From assembly GCA_017446095.1 (NCBI GenBank), contig JAFSRN010000005.1, positions 1 through 64,000 of the forward strand: a DNA stretch of 64,000 nucleotides, read 5' to 3'. The notes under the pieces were generated by a model, which saw nothing but the letters and a program-made list of their open reading frames with translations, ran no database searches and had not been told where the DNA came from. Of this stretch, positions 27,735 through 38,747 are shown in pieces. The DNA is from Eubacterium sp. (lineage in GTDB: Bacteria > Bacillota > Clostridia > Oscillospirales > Acutalibacteraceae). The translations under genes were made by a program, and so were the position numbers. Within the stretch, counting starts at the first letter, position 1, and each line of letters starts with the position of its first letter.

Positions 27735-28772
27735 ATGATTGGCGAAAGACGGGCAGCAATTCTCGGCATGATAATTGACTACTACATCAAAACCGGCGAA
27801 CCGCTTGGCTCAAAATCGCTGTGCGAAATGCTTCCTTACACAATCAGTTCCGCAACTATTCGTAACGAAATGGCGGCGCTCACCGCAATGGGCTACCTTG
27901 AGCAGCGCCACACCAGCGGCGGACGCGTGCCCACAAAGGCGGCGTACAGGTATTACGTTGACCGCCTGATGAACGCGCAGCGCCTCACGTCTTACGAAAA
28001 GCAGCTTATCGCAGAACGGCTGTCCACCAACGCGTCAGACCCTGAAAGATTGCTTGCGGACGCAGCGCGTATGCTGTCCGAAATCACGGGCTGCGCGGCG
28101 TTTTACAGCACGGTTAAGGACCCGATTGACTGCGTGCAGGGCGTTGAGCTTATCCCCGCGGGCGGCGGCAAGGTAATGCTCGTAATGCTCACCCTCGGCG
28201 GCAAAATCAAGTCGTCGGTCTGCACGCTGCACTGCAAGGTGGACGATGAGTTCAAGTCGCTGTTCTACAGCTTCACGCGCGAATACTTTGTTGGCACTCC
28301 GCTTGAGGAAATCGACCTGTCGTTCATCCAGTCGGCAGCGCCCGTGCTCGGGCTTCGCGTGTTCGATATGCTGCCGCTTCTGTCATCTCTCTGCTCACTG
28401 TGCAGGGAAGCGGCGGACGGCTCGCTGATGGTCGTGGGCGAAACAAAGCTGCTCTCGCAAACAGAGCTTGAAGGCAGCGTGTTCAACCTGCTGATGCTGC
28501 TTGCCGGCAAAGAAAAGCTTGAAAATCTGCTTACCCGTTTTGCAAAATCAAACGTGCAGCAGTCGCTTGTGCTGGGTGACGAAAACCCTGTGTACGAGCT
28601 TAAAAACACCGCAATGGCGATTGCAAGGTTCGATTACAACAACTCGCAAATCGCAACGCTCGGCATAATCGGTTCGCTCAGAATCGACTACAAAACAATC
28701 CTGCCGAGAGTTGATTATATAATTAAACTGACAAGAACATATTTAAAGGAGGGTGGAATAAGATATGAGTAA
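27735..28772 (+). CDS. hrcA: Heat-inducible transcription repressor HrcA
   Basis: Represses class I heat-shock genes by binding CIRCE; its activity depends on GroEL in Bacillus. The 345-residue protein has the N-terminal winged helix (ERRAAILGMIIDYYIKTGEPLGSKSL, then SSATIRNEMAALTAMGYLEQRHTSGGRVPTKAAYRYYV in three short phrases) and the HrcA C-terminal domain. The frame opens upstream through the CIRCE, but the ATG at 27735 behind GAGGAGG is the normal start. First gene of the chaperone operon; overlaps grpE by 8 bp. Confidence 0.95.
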   Translation: MIGERRAAILGMIIDYYIKTGEPLGSKSLCEMLPYTISSATIRNEMAALTAMGYLEQRHTSGGRVPTKAAYRYYVDRLMNAQRLTSYEKQLIAERLSTNASDPERLLADAARMLSEITGCAAFYSTVKDPIDCVQGVELIPAGGGKVMLVMLTLGGKIKSSVCTLHCKVDDEFKSLFYSFTREYFVGTPLEEIDLSFIQSAAPVLGLRVFDMLPLLSSLCSLCREAADGSLMVVGETKLLSQTELEGSVFNLLMLLAGKEKLENLLTRFAKSNVQQSLVLGDENPVYELKNTAMAIARFDYNNSQIATLGIIGSLRIDYKTILPRVDYIIKLTRTYLKEGGIRYE

Positions 28773-29289
28773 GGAAAAGCCCGAAGATATTAAAGAGGAA
28801 GTAACAGAGGAAGTTACCGAAGAGCAGGCTCAGGAACCCGAACAGGAAGCCAAAGAGCCTACCCTTGAGGATAAACTTAAGGAAACCAAGGATCAGCTTC
28901 TTCGCACTGCCGCCGAGTACGCAAACTACAGGGCGCGCAGCGCAAAGGAAAAAGAGCAGACCTACAACAACGCCAAGGGCAGCGTGATTGCGGAAATCCT
29001 GCCTGTAATCGACAATCTTGAACGCGCGCTTGCAGGCGAAGGCAACGATTACGACGCGCTCAAACAGGGCGTGCAGATGACAATGGACGGTCTTATGGCG
29101 TCGCTTGAAAAGCTCGGTGTAGAGCAGTACGGCGAAAGCGGCGATACCTTCGACCCGAACTTCCACAACGCGGTTATGCACGTTGATGACGAATCACTTG
29201 GCGAAAATGTCGTGTGCGACGTGTTCCAGAAGGGATACAAAATCGGCGACAGAGTAATAAGAGCCGCGATGGTGAAAACAGCAAATTAA
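28765..29289 (+). CDS. grpE: Nucleotide exchange factor GrpE
   Basis: Exchanges ADP for ATP on DnaK. The 174-residue protein has an acidic N-terminal tail, the long helix (KLKETKDQLLRTAAEYANYR), and the C-terminal beta domain with YGESGDTFDPNFHNAVMHV and the ending GYKIGDRVIRAAMVKTAN. The ATG overlaps the hrcA stop and has AAGGAGGGTGG ahead of it. A mosaic repeat of ~190 bp separates it from dnaK. Confidence 0.96.
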   Translation: MSKEKPEDIKEEVTEEVTEEQAQEPEQEAKEPTLEDKLKETKDQLLRTAAEYANYRARSAKEKEQTYNNAKGSVIAEILPVIDNLERALAGEGNDYDALKQGVQMTMDGLMASLEKLGVEQYGESGDTFDPNFHNAVMHVDDESLGENVVCDVFQKGYKIGDRVIRAAMVKTAN

Positions 29290-31318
<2,029 letters not shown>

Positions 31319-31525
31319 TTCGTAATGCGGAATTAGGAATTCGGAATTGTGGTTACTCGCTTCGCTCGGACAATAAAACGGAACGATGTGGTCATCGTTC
31401 CCTACGGTTTAACGTTTATTGTAGGGAGTGCTGACCACAGCACTCCGCAATATAATGGGTGCGGGTATCCCGCCCGAAATTCATAATTCATCATTCATAA
31501 CTCATAATTCATAATTCTTGGAGGC
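31319..31525. repeat. Mosaic repeat between dnaK and dnaJ
   Basis: Left tract of GGAATTAGGAATTCGGAATT, a core almost the same as in 29290-29481 (GGTTACTCG... through GCACTCCGCAA), module GGTGCGGGTATCCCGCCC, right tract of ATTCATAATTCATC. End tracts differ from the sister copy though the core matches. Confidence 0.85.
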
Positions 31526-31531
31526 AAGTGA

Positions 31532-32671
31532 ATGCCTGAAAACAAGCGAGATTACTACGAAGTGCTGGGCGTAAGCAAAGGCGCTTCCGAAGATGAAATT
31601 AAAAAAGCATACAGAAAAACGGCGAAAAAGTACCACCCCGACCTCAACCCCGACAATGCCGAAGCAGAGGCAAAGTTCAAGGAGTGTAACGAGGCGTACG
31701 AGGTGCTGTCCGACCCCGAAAAAAAGGCGCGCTACGACCAGTTCGGCTTCGCAGGCGTAGACCCTAACTTCGGTGCAGGCGCAGGCGGCTTTGGCGGCGG
31801 CTTCGGCGGTTTTGACGGCGATATCGATCTGGGCGACATCTTTTCGTCCTTCTTCGGCGGCGGCTTCGGCGGCGGCGCGCGCAATCCAAACGCACCGCGC
31901 AAGGGCAGGGATATCCAGAGCGCTGTCACCATCACGTTTGAGGAGGCTGCAAAGGGCTGCAAAAAGCAGATTGAGGTTCCGCGCGTTGAGGACTGTTCGC
32001 AGTGCCACGGCACAGGCGCGGCAGAGGGCTCAAACCCCGAAACGTGTCCCGAATGTCAGGGCAGGGGCTTCATCAACGTTCAGCAGCGTTCAATCCTCGG
32101 CACAATCAACACGCAAACCACCTGCTCACGCTGCGGCGGCAAGGGCAAAATCATCACCAATCCCTGCACAAAGTGCCAGGGCAAGGGCAAGGTGCGCAAG
32201 CGCACCAAGGTTGATATCGACATCCCTGCAGGTATTGATAACAGGCAGGTTGTCAACCTTCGCGGCTACGGCGATACGGGCATAAACGGCGGTCCTGCAG
32301 GCGACCTCAAGGTCGTTGTTAACGTGCGCTCGCACAAGGAATTTGAGCGCGACGGCTTTGATTTGCTGTACAAAAAGCACGTCAGCATTATTGAGGCTAC
32401 GCTCGGCGCAGAGCTGCGCGTGCCGACTCTTGAGGGCGACATCAAGTACAATATGCCTGCCGGCACGCAGCCCGGCGAGGTGTTTAAGCTCAAGGGCAAG
32501 GGTATCCAGCGACTCAACGGCGTCGGCAAGGGCGATATGTTTGTTACAATCGTGGTTGATATTCCGCAAAACGTAACGAGCGAGCAGGCAAAACTCCTGC
32601 GCGAATTCGACAAAACATACGTCCCGCCCAAAAACCCCGGCAAAAAAGGATTTTTTGATAAGTTTAAATAA
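31532..32671 (+). CDS. dnaJ: Chaperone DnaJ (Hsp40)
   Basis: Delivers clients to DnaK and stimulates its ATPase. The 379-residue protein has the J-domain with HPD at residues 35-37, a Gly/Phe-rich linker (~75-120), four zinc-finger repeats ([32 protein letters not shown]) and the C-terminal client-binding region. It is the type I form. Ribosome site TTGGAGGC. Terminator follows. Confidence 0.97.
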   Translation: MPENKRDYYEVLGVSKGASEDEIKKAYRKTAKKYHPDLNPDNAEAEAKFKECNEAYEVLSDPEKKARYDQFGFAGVDPNFGAGAGGFGGGFGGFDGDIDLGDIFSSFFGGGFGGGARNPNAPRKGRDIQSAVTITFEEAAKGCKKQIEVPRVEDCSQCHGTGAAEGSNPETCPECQGRGFINVQQRSILGTINTQTTCSRCGGKGKIITNPCTKCQGKGKVRKRTKVDIDIPAGIDNRQVVNLRGYGDTGINGGPAGDLKVVVNVRSHKEFERDGFDLLYKKHVSIIEATLGAELRVPTLEGDIKYNMPAGTQPGEVFKLKGKGIQRLNGVGKGDMFVTIVVDIPQNVTSEQAKLLREFDKTYVPPKNPGKKGFFDKFK

Positions 32672-32674
32672 AAA

Positions 32675-32703
32675 ACGGCACACGACAGGTGTGCCTTTTT
32701 TTA
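32675..32703 (+). terminator. Terminator of the dnaK operon
   Basis: Perfect stem GGCACAC/GTGTGCC with short loop, followed by seven Ts. Confidence 0.85.
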
Positions 32704-33060
32704 GTGGACAGTGGACAGGGGACGGGGTACAGTGGCGGATACACGGACAATATTTCATTAAAAAACAGACATATTTTTGTGTTAATTCACTATTTAATTT
32801 TTAAATTACATTTGTTATAATGATAAATTGAGGATACTCGCTGCGCTCGGACAATAATGTGGAGCGTCCGGGTTATTCCCCTACTAGGGGAAATGTCCGC
32901 TTGCGGACAAAAGGGTCTGGCGCCCGCTCCAAGGGGCCGCTCCCTACGGTGGCGAACAACTTGTAGGGAATGGCGACCTCGACATTCCATAATAAAATGA
33001 GTGTGAGCGGAGTCCACCCAATAGCTTAAAACCTAACACTTAAAACTTAAAACTCATAAT
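32704..33060. repeat. Mosaic repeat with a nested insert, dnaJ to purF-like gene
   Basis: This 412-bp gap holds: a GGACAGTGGACAGGGGACGG tract (32704-32740); an AT-rich unique stretch (32741-32830) in which no clear promoter was fixed; GATACTCGCTGCGCTCGG-ACAATAA; hairpin GGAGCGTCC...GGCCGCTCC interrupted by the 62-bp insert (32874-32935); hairpin GGAATGGCGACCTCGACATTCC; module GTGTGAGCGGAGTCCACCC; tract TTAAAACTTAAAACTC. Confidence 0.85.
32874..32935 (+). mobile_element. Nested ~62-bp insert, copy 1
   Basis: Sequence from TATTCCCCTACTAGGGGAA through TGTCCGCTTGCGGACAAAAG to CGCCCGCTCCAAGGG. It splits a hairpin module that is intact at 46229-46261. Two inner stems (TTCCCC/GGGGAA and TGTCCGC/GCGGACA). 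No coding capacity. Confidence 0.65.
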
Positions 33061-33083
33061 TAATAATACCACAGGAGGCAATT

Positions 33084-34499
33084 ATGGGAGGATTTTTCGG
33101 AGCAGTTTCTAAAGACGATTGTGTATTTGACTTGTTTTTCGGTGTGGACTATCATTCGCACCTCGGCACACGCCGCGCGGGTCTTGCGGTTTACGACCCC
33201 GAAAACGGCTTTGACAAGGCAATCCACAATATCGAAAACGCACCTTTCAGAACCAAGTTCACCAAGGAATCTAACGAGATGCACGGCTCAATGGGCATCG
33301 GCTGCATCAGCGATTTTGAAGCGCAGCCCATTCTTGTGCGCTCGCACCACGGCACCTTTGCCATCGCCACGGTCGGCAAGGTGAACAACAGCGACGAAAT
33401 TGTTGAAGAGATTATTCAGAACAAAACGCATTTCTTTGAGATGCAAAACGGCGACATCAACCAGACCGAACTCATCGCCGCGATGATTAACCAAAAGGAT
33501 AACTTCGTCGACGGTATCCGCTACGTGCAGGACACGGTGGACGGCTCAATCAGTATGCTTATTCTCACCCCCAAGGGCGTGTACGCCGCAAGGGATAAAA
33601 TGGGCAGAACACCCGTTGTGCTCGGCGAAAAGGCGGACGGCTACTGCGCAAGTTTTGAGAGCTTTGCCTACCTCAATTTAGGCTACAATCCGCTTAAAGA
33701 GCTTGCCCCCGGCGAGGTTGTCGTTATGACTCCCGACGGCGTTAAAACGCTGATTCAGGGCGGCGATAAGATGAAAATCTGCACCTTCCTGTGGATTTAC
33801 TACGGCTACCCGTCATCGTCATACGAGGGCATCAGCGTGGAGGCTATGCGCTACAACTGCGGCAGAGCCCTCGCAAAGCGCGACAGCGAAAGCGGCATCA
33901 AGCCCGACGTAGTTGCAGGCGTTCCCGATTCGGGCATCGCGCACGCAATCGGCTATTCAAACGAATCGGGCATACCGTACACACGCCCGTTTGTTAAGTA
34001 CACACCCACCTGGCCGCGCTCGTTTATGCCTACCATTCAGTCCAAGCGCGACCTTATCGCAAAGATGAAGCTCATCCCGATTAAGGAACTTATCGAGGGC
34101 AAGAGCCTGCTGATGATTGACGATTCAATCGTCCGCGGCACGCAGCTGCGCGAAACTACGGAATACCTGTTTGCAAGCGGTGCAAAGGAAGTGCATATCA
34201 GACCTGCCTGCCCGCCGCTGTTCTTCGGCTGCAAGTACCTCAACTTCTCCCGCTCAACAAGCGAAATGGAACTCATCACGCGCCGTGTTATCAAAGAGCT
34301 TGAGGGCGGCGACGTCACCGACGAGGTGCTGCAGGATTACATAAACCCCGACAGCGAAAGATATGCCAATATGATTGAGGCTATCCGCAAGCAGCAGAAG
34401 TTTACCTCGCTGCGCTACCACCGCCTGGACGATATGATTGCGTCGGTGGGCATTGACAAAGAAAGACTTTGTACATACTGCTGGGACGGAAAGGAATAA
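33084..34499 (+). CDS. PurF-like amidophosphoribosyltransferase lacking the catalytic Cys
   Basis: 471 residues with an N-terminal class II glutamine amidotransferase-like fold (HLGTRRAGLAVYD; GSMGIGCISDFEAQP) and a C-terminal phosphoribosyltransferase domain with the PRPP loop LLMIDDSIVRGTQLRE (~344-358) and GVPDSGIAHAIGYS. True PurF needs Cys as residue 1 after Met removal; here the protein begins MGGFFGAVS, so the nucleophile is absent. It could use free ammonia, bind glutamine for regulation, or have another role. The C-terminus ends LCTYCWDGKE, unlike the usual LCTGC-type end. Related proteins are annotated as amidophosphoribosyltransferase in Clostridia. No purine genes are adjacent. 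Confidence 0.8.
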   Translation: MGGFFGAVSKDDCVFDLFFGVDYHSHLGTRRAGLAVYDPENGFDKAIHNIENAPFRTKFTKESNEMHGSMGIGCISDFEAQPILVRSHHGTFAIATVGKVNNSDEIVEEIIQNKTHFFEMQNGDINQTELIAAMINQKDNFVDGIRYVQDTVDGSISMLILTPKGVYAARDKMGRTPVVLGEKADGYCASFESFAYLNLGYNPLKELAPGEVVVMTPDGVKTLIQGGDKMKICTFLWIYYGYPSSSYEGISVEAMRYNCGRALAKRDSESGIKPDVVAGVPDSGIAHAIGYSNESGIPYTRPFVKYTPTWPRSFMPTIQSKRDLIAKMKLIPIKELIEGKSLLMIDDSIVRGTQLRETTEYLFASGAKEVHIRPACPPLFFGCKYLNFSRSTSEMELITRRVIKELEGGDVTDEVLQDYINPDSERYANMIEAIRKQQKFTSLRYHRLDDMIASVGIDKERLCTYCWDGKE

Positions 34500-34533
34500 T
34501 TCGGAATTCGGAATTCGGAATGCGGAATTAATT
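34500..34533. repeat. GGAATTC tract before the palindrome
   Basis: Three near-copies of TTCGGAATTCGGAA-type sequence, the same tract type as at 31322 and at the end of the 46168 repeat. Confidence 0.6.
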
Positions 34534-34664
34534 GGCTTCCCCTTGAGGGGAAGCTGTCGAGCTTGCGAGACTGATGAGGTGTAGCAACGAAGTTGCGTTA
34601 AATTGTTTACCACCTCATCCGTCACTCACTACGTTCGTGCCACCTTCCCCTCGAGGGGAAGGCT
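34534..34664. repeat. Complete 133-bp palindromic repeat
   Basis: Arms GGCTTCCCCTTGAGGGGAAG / CTTCCCCTCGAGGGGAAGGC; inner part TGTCGAGCTTGCGAGACTGATG, GTAGCAACGAAGTTGCGTTA, and CACCTCATCCGTCACTCACTA. Same family as 20858 and 36182. Confidence 0.85.
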
Positions 34665-34707
34665 TAATCACACTAACCACAAAAACTAACAACAAAGGAC
34701 ATATACT

Positions 34708-36174
34708 ATGAACTACAAGTACAAATTTGCGGTAATTGTGCCTGTTTACAATGTTGAAAAATATCTTGCCGAGTCGCTGGACAGCATCGTTAACCAGACT
34801 ATCGGCTTTGAGGATAATATCCAGCTTATCCTCGTTAACGACGGCTCTACCGACAACAGCGGCGCTGTCTGCGCAAGGTATAAAGATAAGTACCCCGATA
34901 ACGTTGTTTATATAGAAAAAGAGAATGCGGGCGTCAGCGCTGCGCGTAACGAGGCGCTTAAGCATATTGATAGCAAGTACACCGCTTTCCTCGATTCTGA
35001 CGACAAGTGGGCTTTGTCCGCCTTTGAAAAAGCCTACGATTTTATCGAAAAGCATTATGACGAAATCGACCTTGTCTGCTGCCGTGTTAAGCGCTTTGAG
35101 GCGCAGACAAACTACCACGTGCTCGACTACAAGTTCAAGGCAGGCACGCGCATTGCGGACATCAACGACCCCGAGGAATACTTTTCCATCCAGACGTTAA
35201 TCACCTCGGTAATCGCAAAGTCCGACGCTATCAAAGACCTTGAGTTTGACACGCGCTTAATCTGCAGCGAGGACACCTTTTTCAGCACCAAAATCATACT
35301 CAAAAAGTGCAAAATCGGGCTCCTCAAGGAGGCACTGTATTACTACAGGCAGCGTTCTGCAAAGAACTCGACGATGGACAGAATCAGAACCAACAAGTTC
35401 TATTACGACGAGATGCTTGACTACTTCCACCTCAGCCTCATTGAGTATTCAAGGCAGCAGTTCGGCAAGGTTCTGCCGTTTGTTCAGGCTACCGTTACAA
35501 ACGATTTGATGTGGCGCTTTGAAGCGTGCGAAACTCACAAGGTGCTCAATGACGATGAGTTTACCGTTTACAGCAAAACACTTAAAGTGATTCTGGAACA
35601 GCTTGACGACGATATTGTTTTCAACCACCCGATGCACAAGGCGTATGCAAGGCGCTCGGCTGCCGCGTACTTCAAGTACGGCGTCGACTACTTCAAGGCG
35701 CTTGAGCTAAAGGATAACAGCCTGTATTACCGCAAATACAACGTGTTCGATATGTCGCAGCACAACACGCTTTGCGTGCTCAATTCCATTGCGGCAAGCG
35801 GCAATACCTTCCGTGTGGAAGTGCTTATTGCAAACTGGCTGCTCAGGTCTACCGCAAGCGGCGGCAGGCTTGTGCTTAAAGTCGGCGAACGCTTTGTAAA
35901 GCCAAAGGAAATTCTTGAATACGCGCCCAAAACCGCAAGGGATATCAACGGCGGCGAGTACTATTACTCGTCCTGCGTATTCAGACTGAAGCTGAAGCTT
36001 AAGGAGGGCGAAACCGCAGAGCTCACGCCCCACCTGATTTACGGCGACCAAACCGCGCCGATATGCCTCAACTGCACAAGGTCGGCAATGGGCATTAACC
36101 CCCACACCACCTGCCTCCTCCAGGGCGCGTACACCGTAACCTACGAGGACGATAAGGTGCAGATAAGACGATAA
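34708..36174 (+). CDS. Family 2 glycosyltransferase with C-terminal beta domain
   Basis: 488 residues. The N-terminal ~230 residues are a GT-A fold: VIVPVYNVEKYLAESLDSIV, LVNDGSTDNSG, ENAGVSAARNEAL, and the metal-binding SDD in FLDSDDKW; EDTFF further on is the likely catalytic region. A helical middle follows and the last ~120 residues look like a beta-rich accessory domain. Such enzymes add sugars or polyol-phosphates to wall polymers or capsules. Donor and acceptor cannot be told. It stands between two copies of the 133-bp palindrome. Confidence 0.87.
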   Translation: MNYKYKFAVIVPVYNVEKYLAESLDSIVNQTIGFEDNIQLILVNDGSTDNSGAVCARYKDKYPDNVVYIEKENAGVSAARNEALKHIDSKYTAFLDSDDKWALSAFEKAYDFIEKHYDEIDLVCCRVKRFEAQTNYHVLDYKFKAGTRIADINDPEEYFSIQTLITSVIAKSDAIKDLEFDTRLICSEDTFFSTKIILKKCKIGLLKEALYYYRQRSAKNSTMDRIRTNKFYYDEMLDYFHLSLIEYSRQQFGKVLPFVQATVTNDLMWRFEACETHKVLNDDEFTVYSKTLKVILEQLDDDIVFNHPMHKAYARRSAAAYFKYGVDYFKALELKDNSLYYRKYNVFDMSQHNTLCVLNSIAASGNTFRVEVLIANWLLRSTASGGRLVLKVGERFVKPKEILEYAPKTARDINGGEYYYSSCVFRLKLKLKEGETAELTPHLIYGDQTAPICLNCTRSAMGINPHTTCLLQGAYTVTYEDDKVQIRR

Positions 36175-36181
36175 AAAATAT

Positions 36182-36314
36182 GCCTTCCCCTTGAGGGGAA
36201 GGTGCTGAGCGCAAGCGAAGCGGATGAGGTGTAGCAACGAAGTTGCGTTATAATATTTTCCACCTCATCCGTCACTCACTACGTTCGTGCCACCTTCCCC
36301 TCAAGGGGAAGGCT
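36182..36314. repeat. Complete 133-bp palindromic repeat
   Basis: Arms GCCTTCCCCTTGAGGGGAAGG / CCTTCCCCTCAAGGGGAAGGC end in a T-run. Inner hairpin differs from the sister copies (GTGCTGAGCGCAAGCGAAGC), while GTAGCAACGAAGTTGCGTTA is shared with 34534. Confidence 0.85.
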
Positions 36315-36337
36315 TTTTATATTTAACAATTTATATA

Positions 36338-36366
36338 TTGAACATCATTTAATAATATGCTAATAT
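36338..36366 (+). promoter_or_regulatory. Promoter of uxuA
   Basis: -35 TTGAAC (36338-36343), -10 TAATAT (36361-36366), 17-bp spacer; ribosome site AAAGGAGG just before the ATG. Confidence 0.65.
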
Positions 36367-36390
36367 AAATTTATCAAAGGAGGTAATGCT

Positions 36391-37455
36391 ATGCAAATGA
36401 CTTTTCGCTGGTTCGGTGCCGAAAAGGACACGGTAACCCTTGACCAGATTAAACAGATTCCCGGCGTGGTGGGCGTTGTACCTGCGCTGCACGATTTGCC
36501 AGCAGGCGAAGCGTGGACTATGGATCGCGTTCAGGCGATGTATGACGAAATCACCGCCGCAGGGCTGACAATGGAGTGTATCGAAAGTGTGAATGTACAC
36601 GAGGACATCAAAATCGGTCTGCCCACGAGGGATAAATATATCGAGAATTACAAAACATCTATCCGCAACCTCGCAAAGGTTGGCGTTAAGGTGATTTGCT
36701 ACAACTTTATGCCGGTGTTCGACTGGACGAGGACAGACCTCTATATGCCGCTTCCCGACGGCTCTACCTGCCTTTGCTACGACGGCAAGCAGGTTGAGGG
36801 CAAAAGCCCCGAGGATATGTTCAAGGAGATTGACGACAACTCAAACGGCTACGCAATGCCCGGCTGGGAAACCGAGCGCATGGGCGAAATCAAGGAGCTT
36901 TTTGTTAAGTACAAGGACGTTACCGCCGACGATTTGTGGGCAAACCTCAAGTACTTCCTTGACGCTATTATGCCCGTCTGCGAGGAGTGCGACGTCAAAA
37001 TGGCTATCCATCCGGACGATCCGCCGTGGGGCATCTTCGGTCTGCCGAGGATTATCACGGGCAAGGAGGCTATCGAAAAGCTGTTCGCACTTGTCCCCAG
37101 CAAATACAACGGCATAACGCTCTGCACCGGCTCGCTCGGCGCAAGCCCTGATAACGATATGGTGGAGATTATCCACACCGCAAAGGACAGAATTTACTTT
37201 GCCCACCTGCGCAACGTCCAGCACAACGAGCAGTGGTTTAACGAAACCGCGCACGAAAGCGCGGCAGGCTCGCTTGATATGTACGAGATTGTTAAGGCGC
37301 TGCAGGAGGAAGGCTTTGACGGCTATATCCGCCCCGACCACGGCAGAATGATTTGGGGCGAGGTTGCACGTCCCGGCTACGGACTCTACGACAGAGCCCT
37401 CGGCGTGTGCTACCTCAACGGCTTATGGGAAGCCACGTCCAAACAGATTTCGTGA
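36391..37455 (+). CDS. uxuA: Mannonate dehydratase
   Basis: Dehydrates D-mannonate to 2-keto-3-deoxygluconate in glucuronate breakdown. The 354-residue protein matches UxuA: MTFRWFGAEKDTVTLDQIKQ, IPGVVGVVPALHDLPAGE, the metal-site phrases AIHPDDPPW and LCTGSLGA, and the C-terminal RPDHGRMIWGE. Length is normal. It lies on the strand opposite to kdgK, the SDR gene and uxaC, and ahead of eda, so the regulon is split over at least two transcripts. Confidence 0.95.
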   Translation: MQMTFRWFGAEKDTVTLDQIKQIPGVVGVVPALHDLPAGEAWTMDRVQAMYDEITAAGLTMECIESVNVHEDIKIGLPTRDKYIENYKTSIRNLAKVGVKVICYNFMPVFDWTRTDLYMPLPDGSTCLCYDGKQVEGKSPEDMFKEIDDNSNGYAMPGWETERMGEIKELFVKYKDVTADDLWANLKYFLDAIMPVCEECDVKMAIHPDDPPWGIFGLPRIITGKEAIEKLFALVPSKYNGITLCTGSLGASPDNDMVEIIHTAKDRIYFAHLRNVQHNEQWFNETAHESAAGSLDMYEIVKALQEEGFDGYIRPDHGRMIWGEVARPGYGLYDRALGVCYLNGLWEATSKQIS

Positions 37456-37543
37456 TTAAAGCATTTTGCAAGCAAAATACTAACAATCACTTCGTCTGTT
37501 TCTCCTTTTCAAATCAAAATTTCGCTTTCGCTGCTTTTTGATT

Positions 37544-37630
37544 TGTAGGGGCTGGCGTCCCCGACAGCCCGTAATATGATAGGTGCGGACGAAGTCCACC
37601 CAATAGCTTAAAACTTAAAACTCAAAACTG
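37544..37630. repeat. Short mosaic repeat between uxuA and eda
   Basis: Hairpin GTAGGGGCTGGCGTCCCCGA-CAGCCC, module GGTGCGGACGAAGTCCACCC, then ATAGC and a TTAAAACTTAAAACTC tract. Confidence 0.75.
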
Positions 37631-37657
37631 TTTTCGACTAAAAGGAGAAAAACAACT

Positions 37658-38314
37658 ATGTCAAACAAAATCGAAACTCTTTCAAAAATTCAGGAAGTCG
37701 GCATTGTTGCGGTAGTTCGTGCTACCTCAATCGAGCAGGCTGAAAAAATCACGGACGCGTGCATCGCAGGCGGCGTTGCTGCAATCGAGCTCACGTTCAC
37801 TGTTCCGCACGCAGATAAGCTTATCGAGGCTATGCGCGCCAAGTACAACAGCGGCGAAATTATCATCGGCGCAGGCACCGTTATGGACGCTGCCACCGCA
37901 AGAATTGCTATTCTCGCAGGCGCGGAGTACGTTGTTGCGCCCTACTTCGACCCCGAAACCGTACGCTGCTGCAACCGCTACGGCATCCCGTCAATGCCCG
38001 GTATCTACACGCCTACGGAGGCTGTGCAGGCTATGGAATGCGGCGCAGACGTGCTCAAGGTGTTCCCGGGCGACCTTGCAGGCCCTCGCTTTATCAAGGA
38101 CATCCACGGTCCTATTCCTCACGCTGTTATGATGCCGTCGGGCGGCGTTGATGTTGACAACGTTAAGGAGTGGATTAAGGCGGGCGCAATCGCAGTCGGC
38201 GCAGGCTCGTCGCTCACCGCAGGCGCAAAGACCGGCGAGTACGAAAAGATTACCGAAACCGGCAAGATTTTCGTTGAGCGCATCAAGGAAGCAAGAATGG
38301 AGATGGCTAAATAA
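37658..38314 (+). CDS. eda: KDPG/KHG aldolase
   Basis: Splits 2-keto-3-deoxy-6-phosphogluconate into pyruvate and glyceraldehyde-3-phosphate, the last step of the hexuronate route. The 218-residue TIM barrel has GIVAVVRATSIEQAEKI, the catalytic Glu in IELTFTVPHADKLIEAM, IIGAGTVMDAATA, and the Schiff-base Lys region VLKVFPGDLAGPRFIKDI. Ribosome site AAAGGAGA. It overlaps the small PspC gene through TAATG. Confidence 0.95.
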   Translation: MSNKIETLSKIQEVGIVAVVRATSIEQAEKITDACIAGGVAAIELTFTVPHADKLIEAMRAKYNSGEIIIGAGTVMDAATARIAILAGAEYVVAPYFDPETVRCCNRYGIPSMPGIYTPTEAVQAMECGADVLKVFPGDLAGPRFIKDIHGPIPHAVMMPSGGVDVDNVKEWIKAGAIAVGAGSSLTAGAKTGEYEKITETGKIFVERIKEARMEMAK

Positions 38315-38541
38315 TGAAGAGAATTTATCGCGACGTTAACAACAAAATGATTTCCGGCGTGTGCGCAGGTATCGCAAAGTACTTTGACCTCGACCCGACG
38401 CTGATCCGCATCCTGTGGGTGATTATCACAATGTTCGGCGGCAGCGGACTGATAGCGTACATCATCTGCGCTGTAATTATGCCCGAAGAACCGCCCCACG
38501 GCGCGAAGGAAGTCGAATTTGAAGAAGTAAATGAGGAATAA
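38314..38541 (+). CDS. PspC-domain small membrane protein
   Basis: A 75-residue protein matching the PspC domain: KRIYRDVNNKMISGVCAGIA, KYFDLDPTLIRILWVI, then one hydrophobic helix and an acidic tail. In enterobacteria PspC belongs to the phage-shock membrane-stress response. In Gram-positives small stand-alone PspC proteins are common and their role is mostly unknown. Its ATG shares a base with the eda stop, so it is translationally coupled to a sugar-acid aldolase. A strong terminator follows. Confidence 0.9.
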   Translation: MKRIYRDVNNKMISGVCAGIAKYFDLDPTLIRILWVIITMFGGSGLIAYIICAVIMPEEPPHGAKEVEFEEVNEE

Positions 38542-38542
38542 A

Positions 38543-38572
38543 AAATGCTACCCGTGTGGGTAGCATTTTTTA
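38543..38572 (+). terminator. Terminator of eda-pspC
   Basis: Stem AAATGCTACCC/GGGTAGCATTT followed by Ts. Confidence 0.85.
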
Positions 38573-38721
38573 GTGAACAGTGTACAGTGAACAGTGGACA
38601 GTAGGGAGCGATGACCACATCGCTCCGTAGGGACGAGCAGTGCTCGTCCGTTTTATTGTCCGAGCGAAGCGAGTAACCAACACCTTGAGTCTTGAGCCTT
38701 GAGCCTTAAAAACTCAAAACT
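38573..38721. repeat. Dispersed intergenic mosaic repeat
   Basis: GAACAGTGTACAGTGAACAG tract, hairpins GGAGCGATGACCACATCGCTCC and GGACGAGCAGTGCTCGTCC, module TTATTGTCCGAGCGAAGCGAGTAACC (reverse), then a CTTGAGTCTTGAGCCTTGAG tract. Confidence 0.8.
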
Positions 38722-38747
38722 AAAAAAGAGCCCTAAGGCTCTTTTTT
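38722..38747 (-). terminator. Terminator of the SDR gene
   Basis: Stem AAAAGAGCC/GGCTCTTTT overlapping the stop codon of the minus-strand gene; T-run on that strand. Confidence 0.8.
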
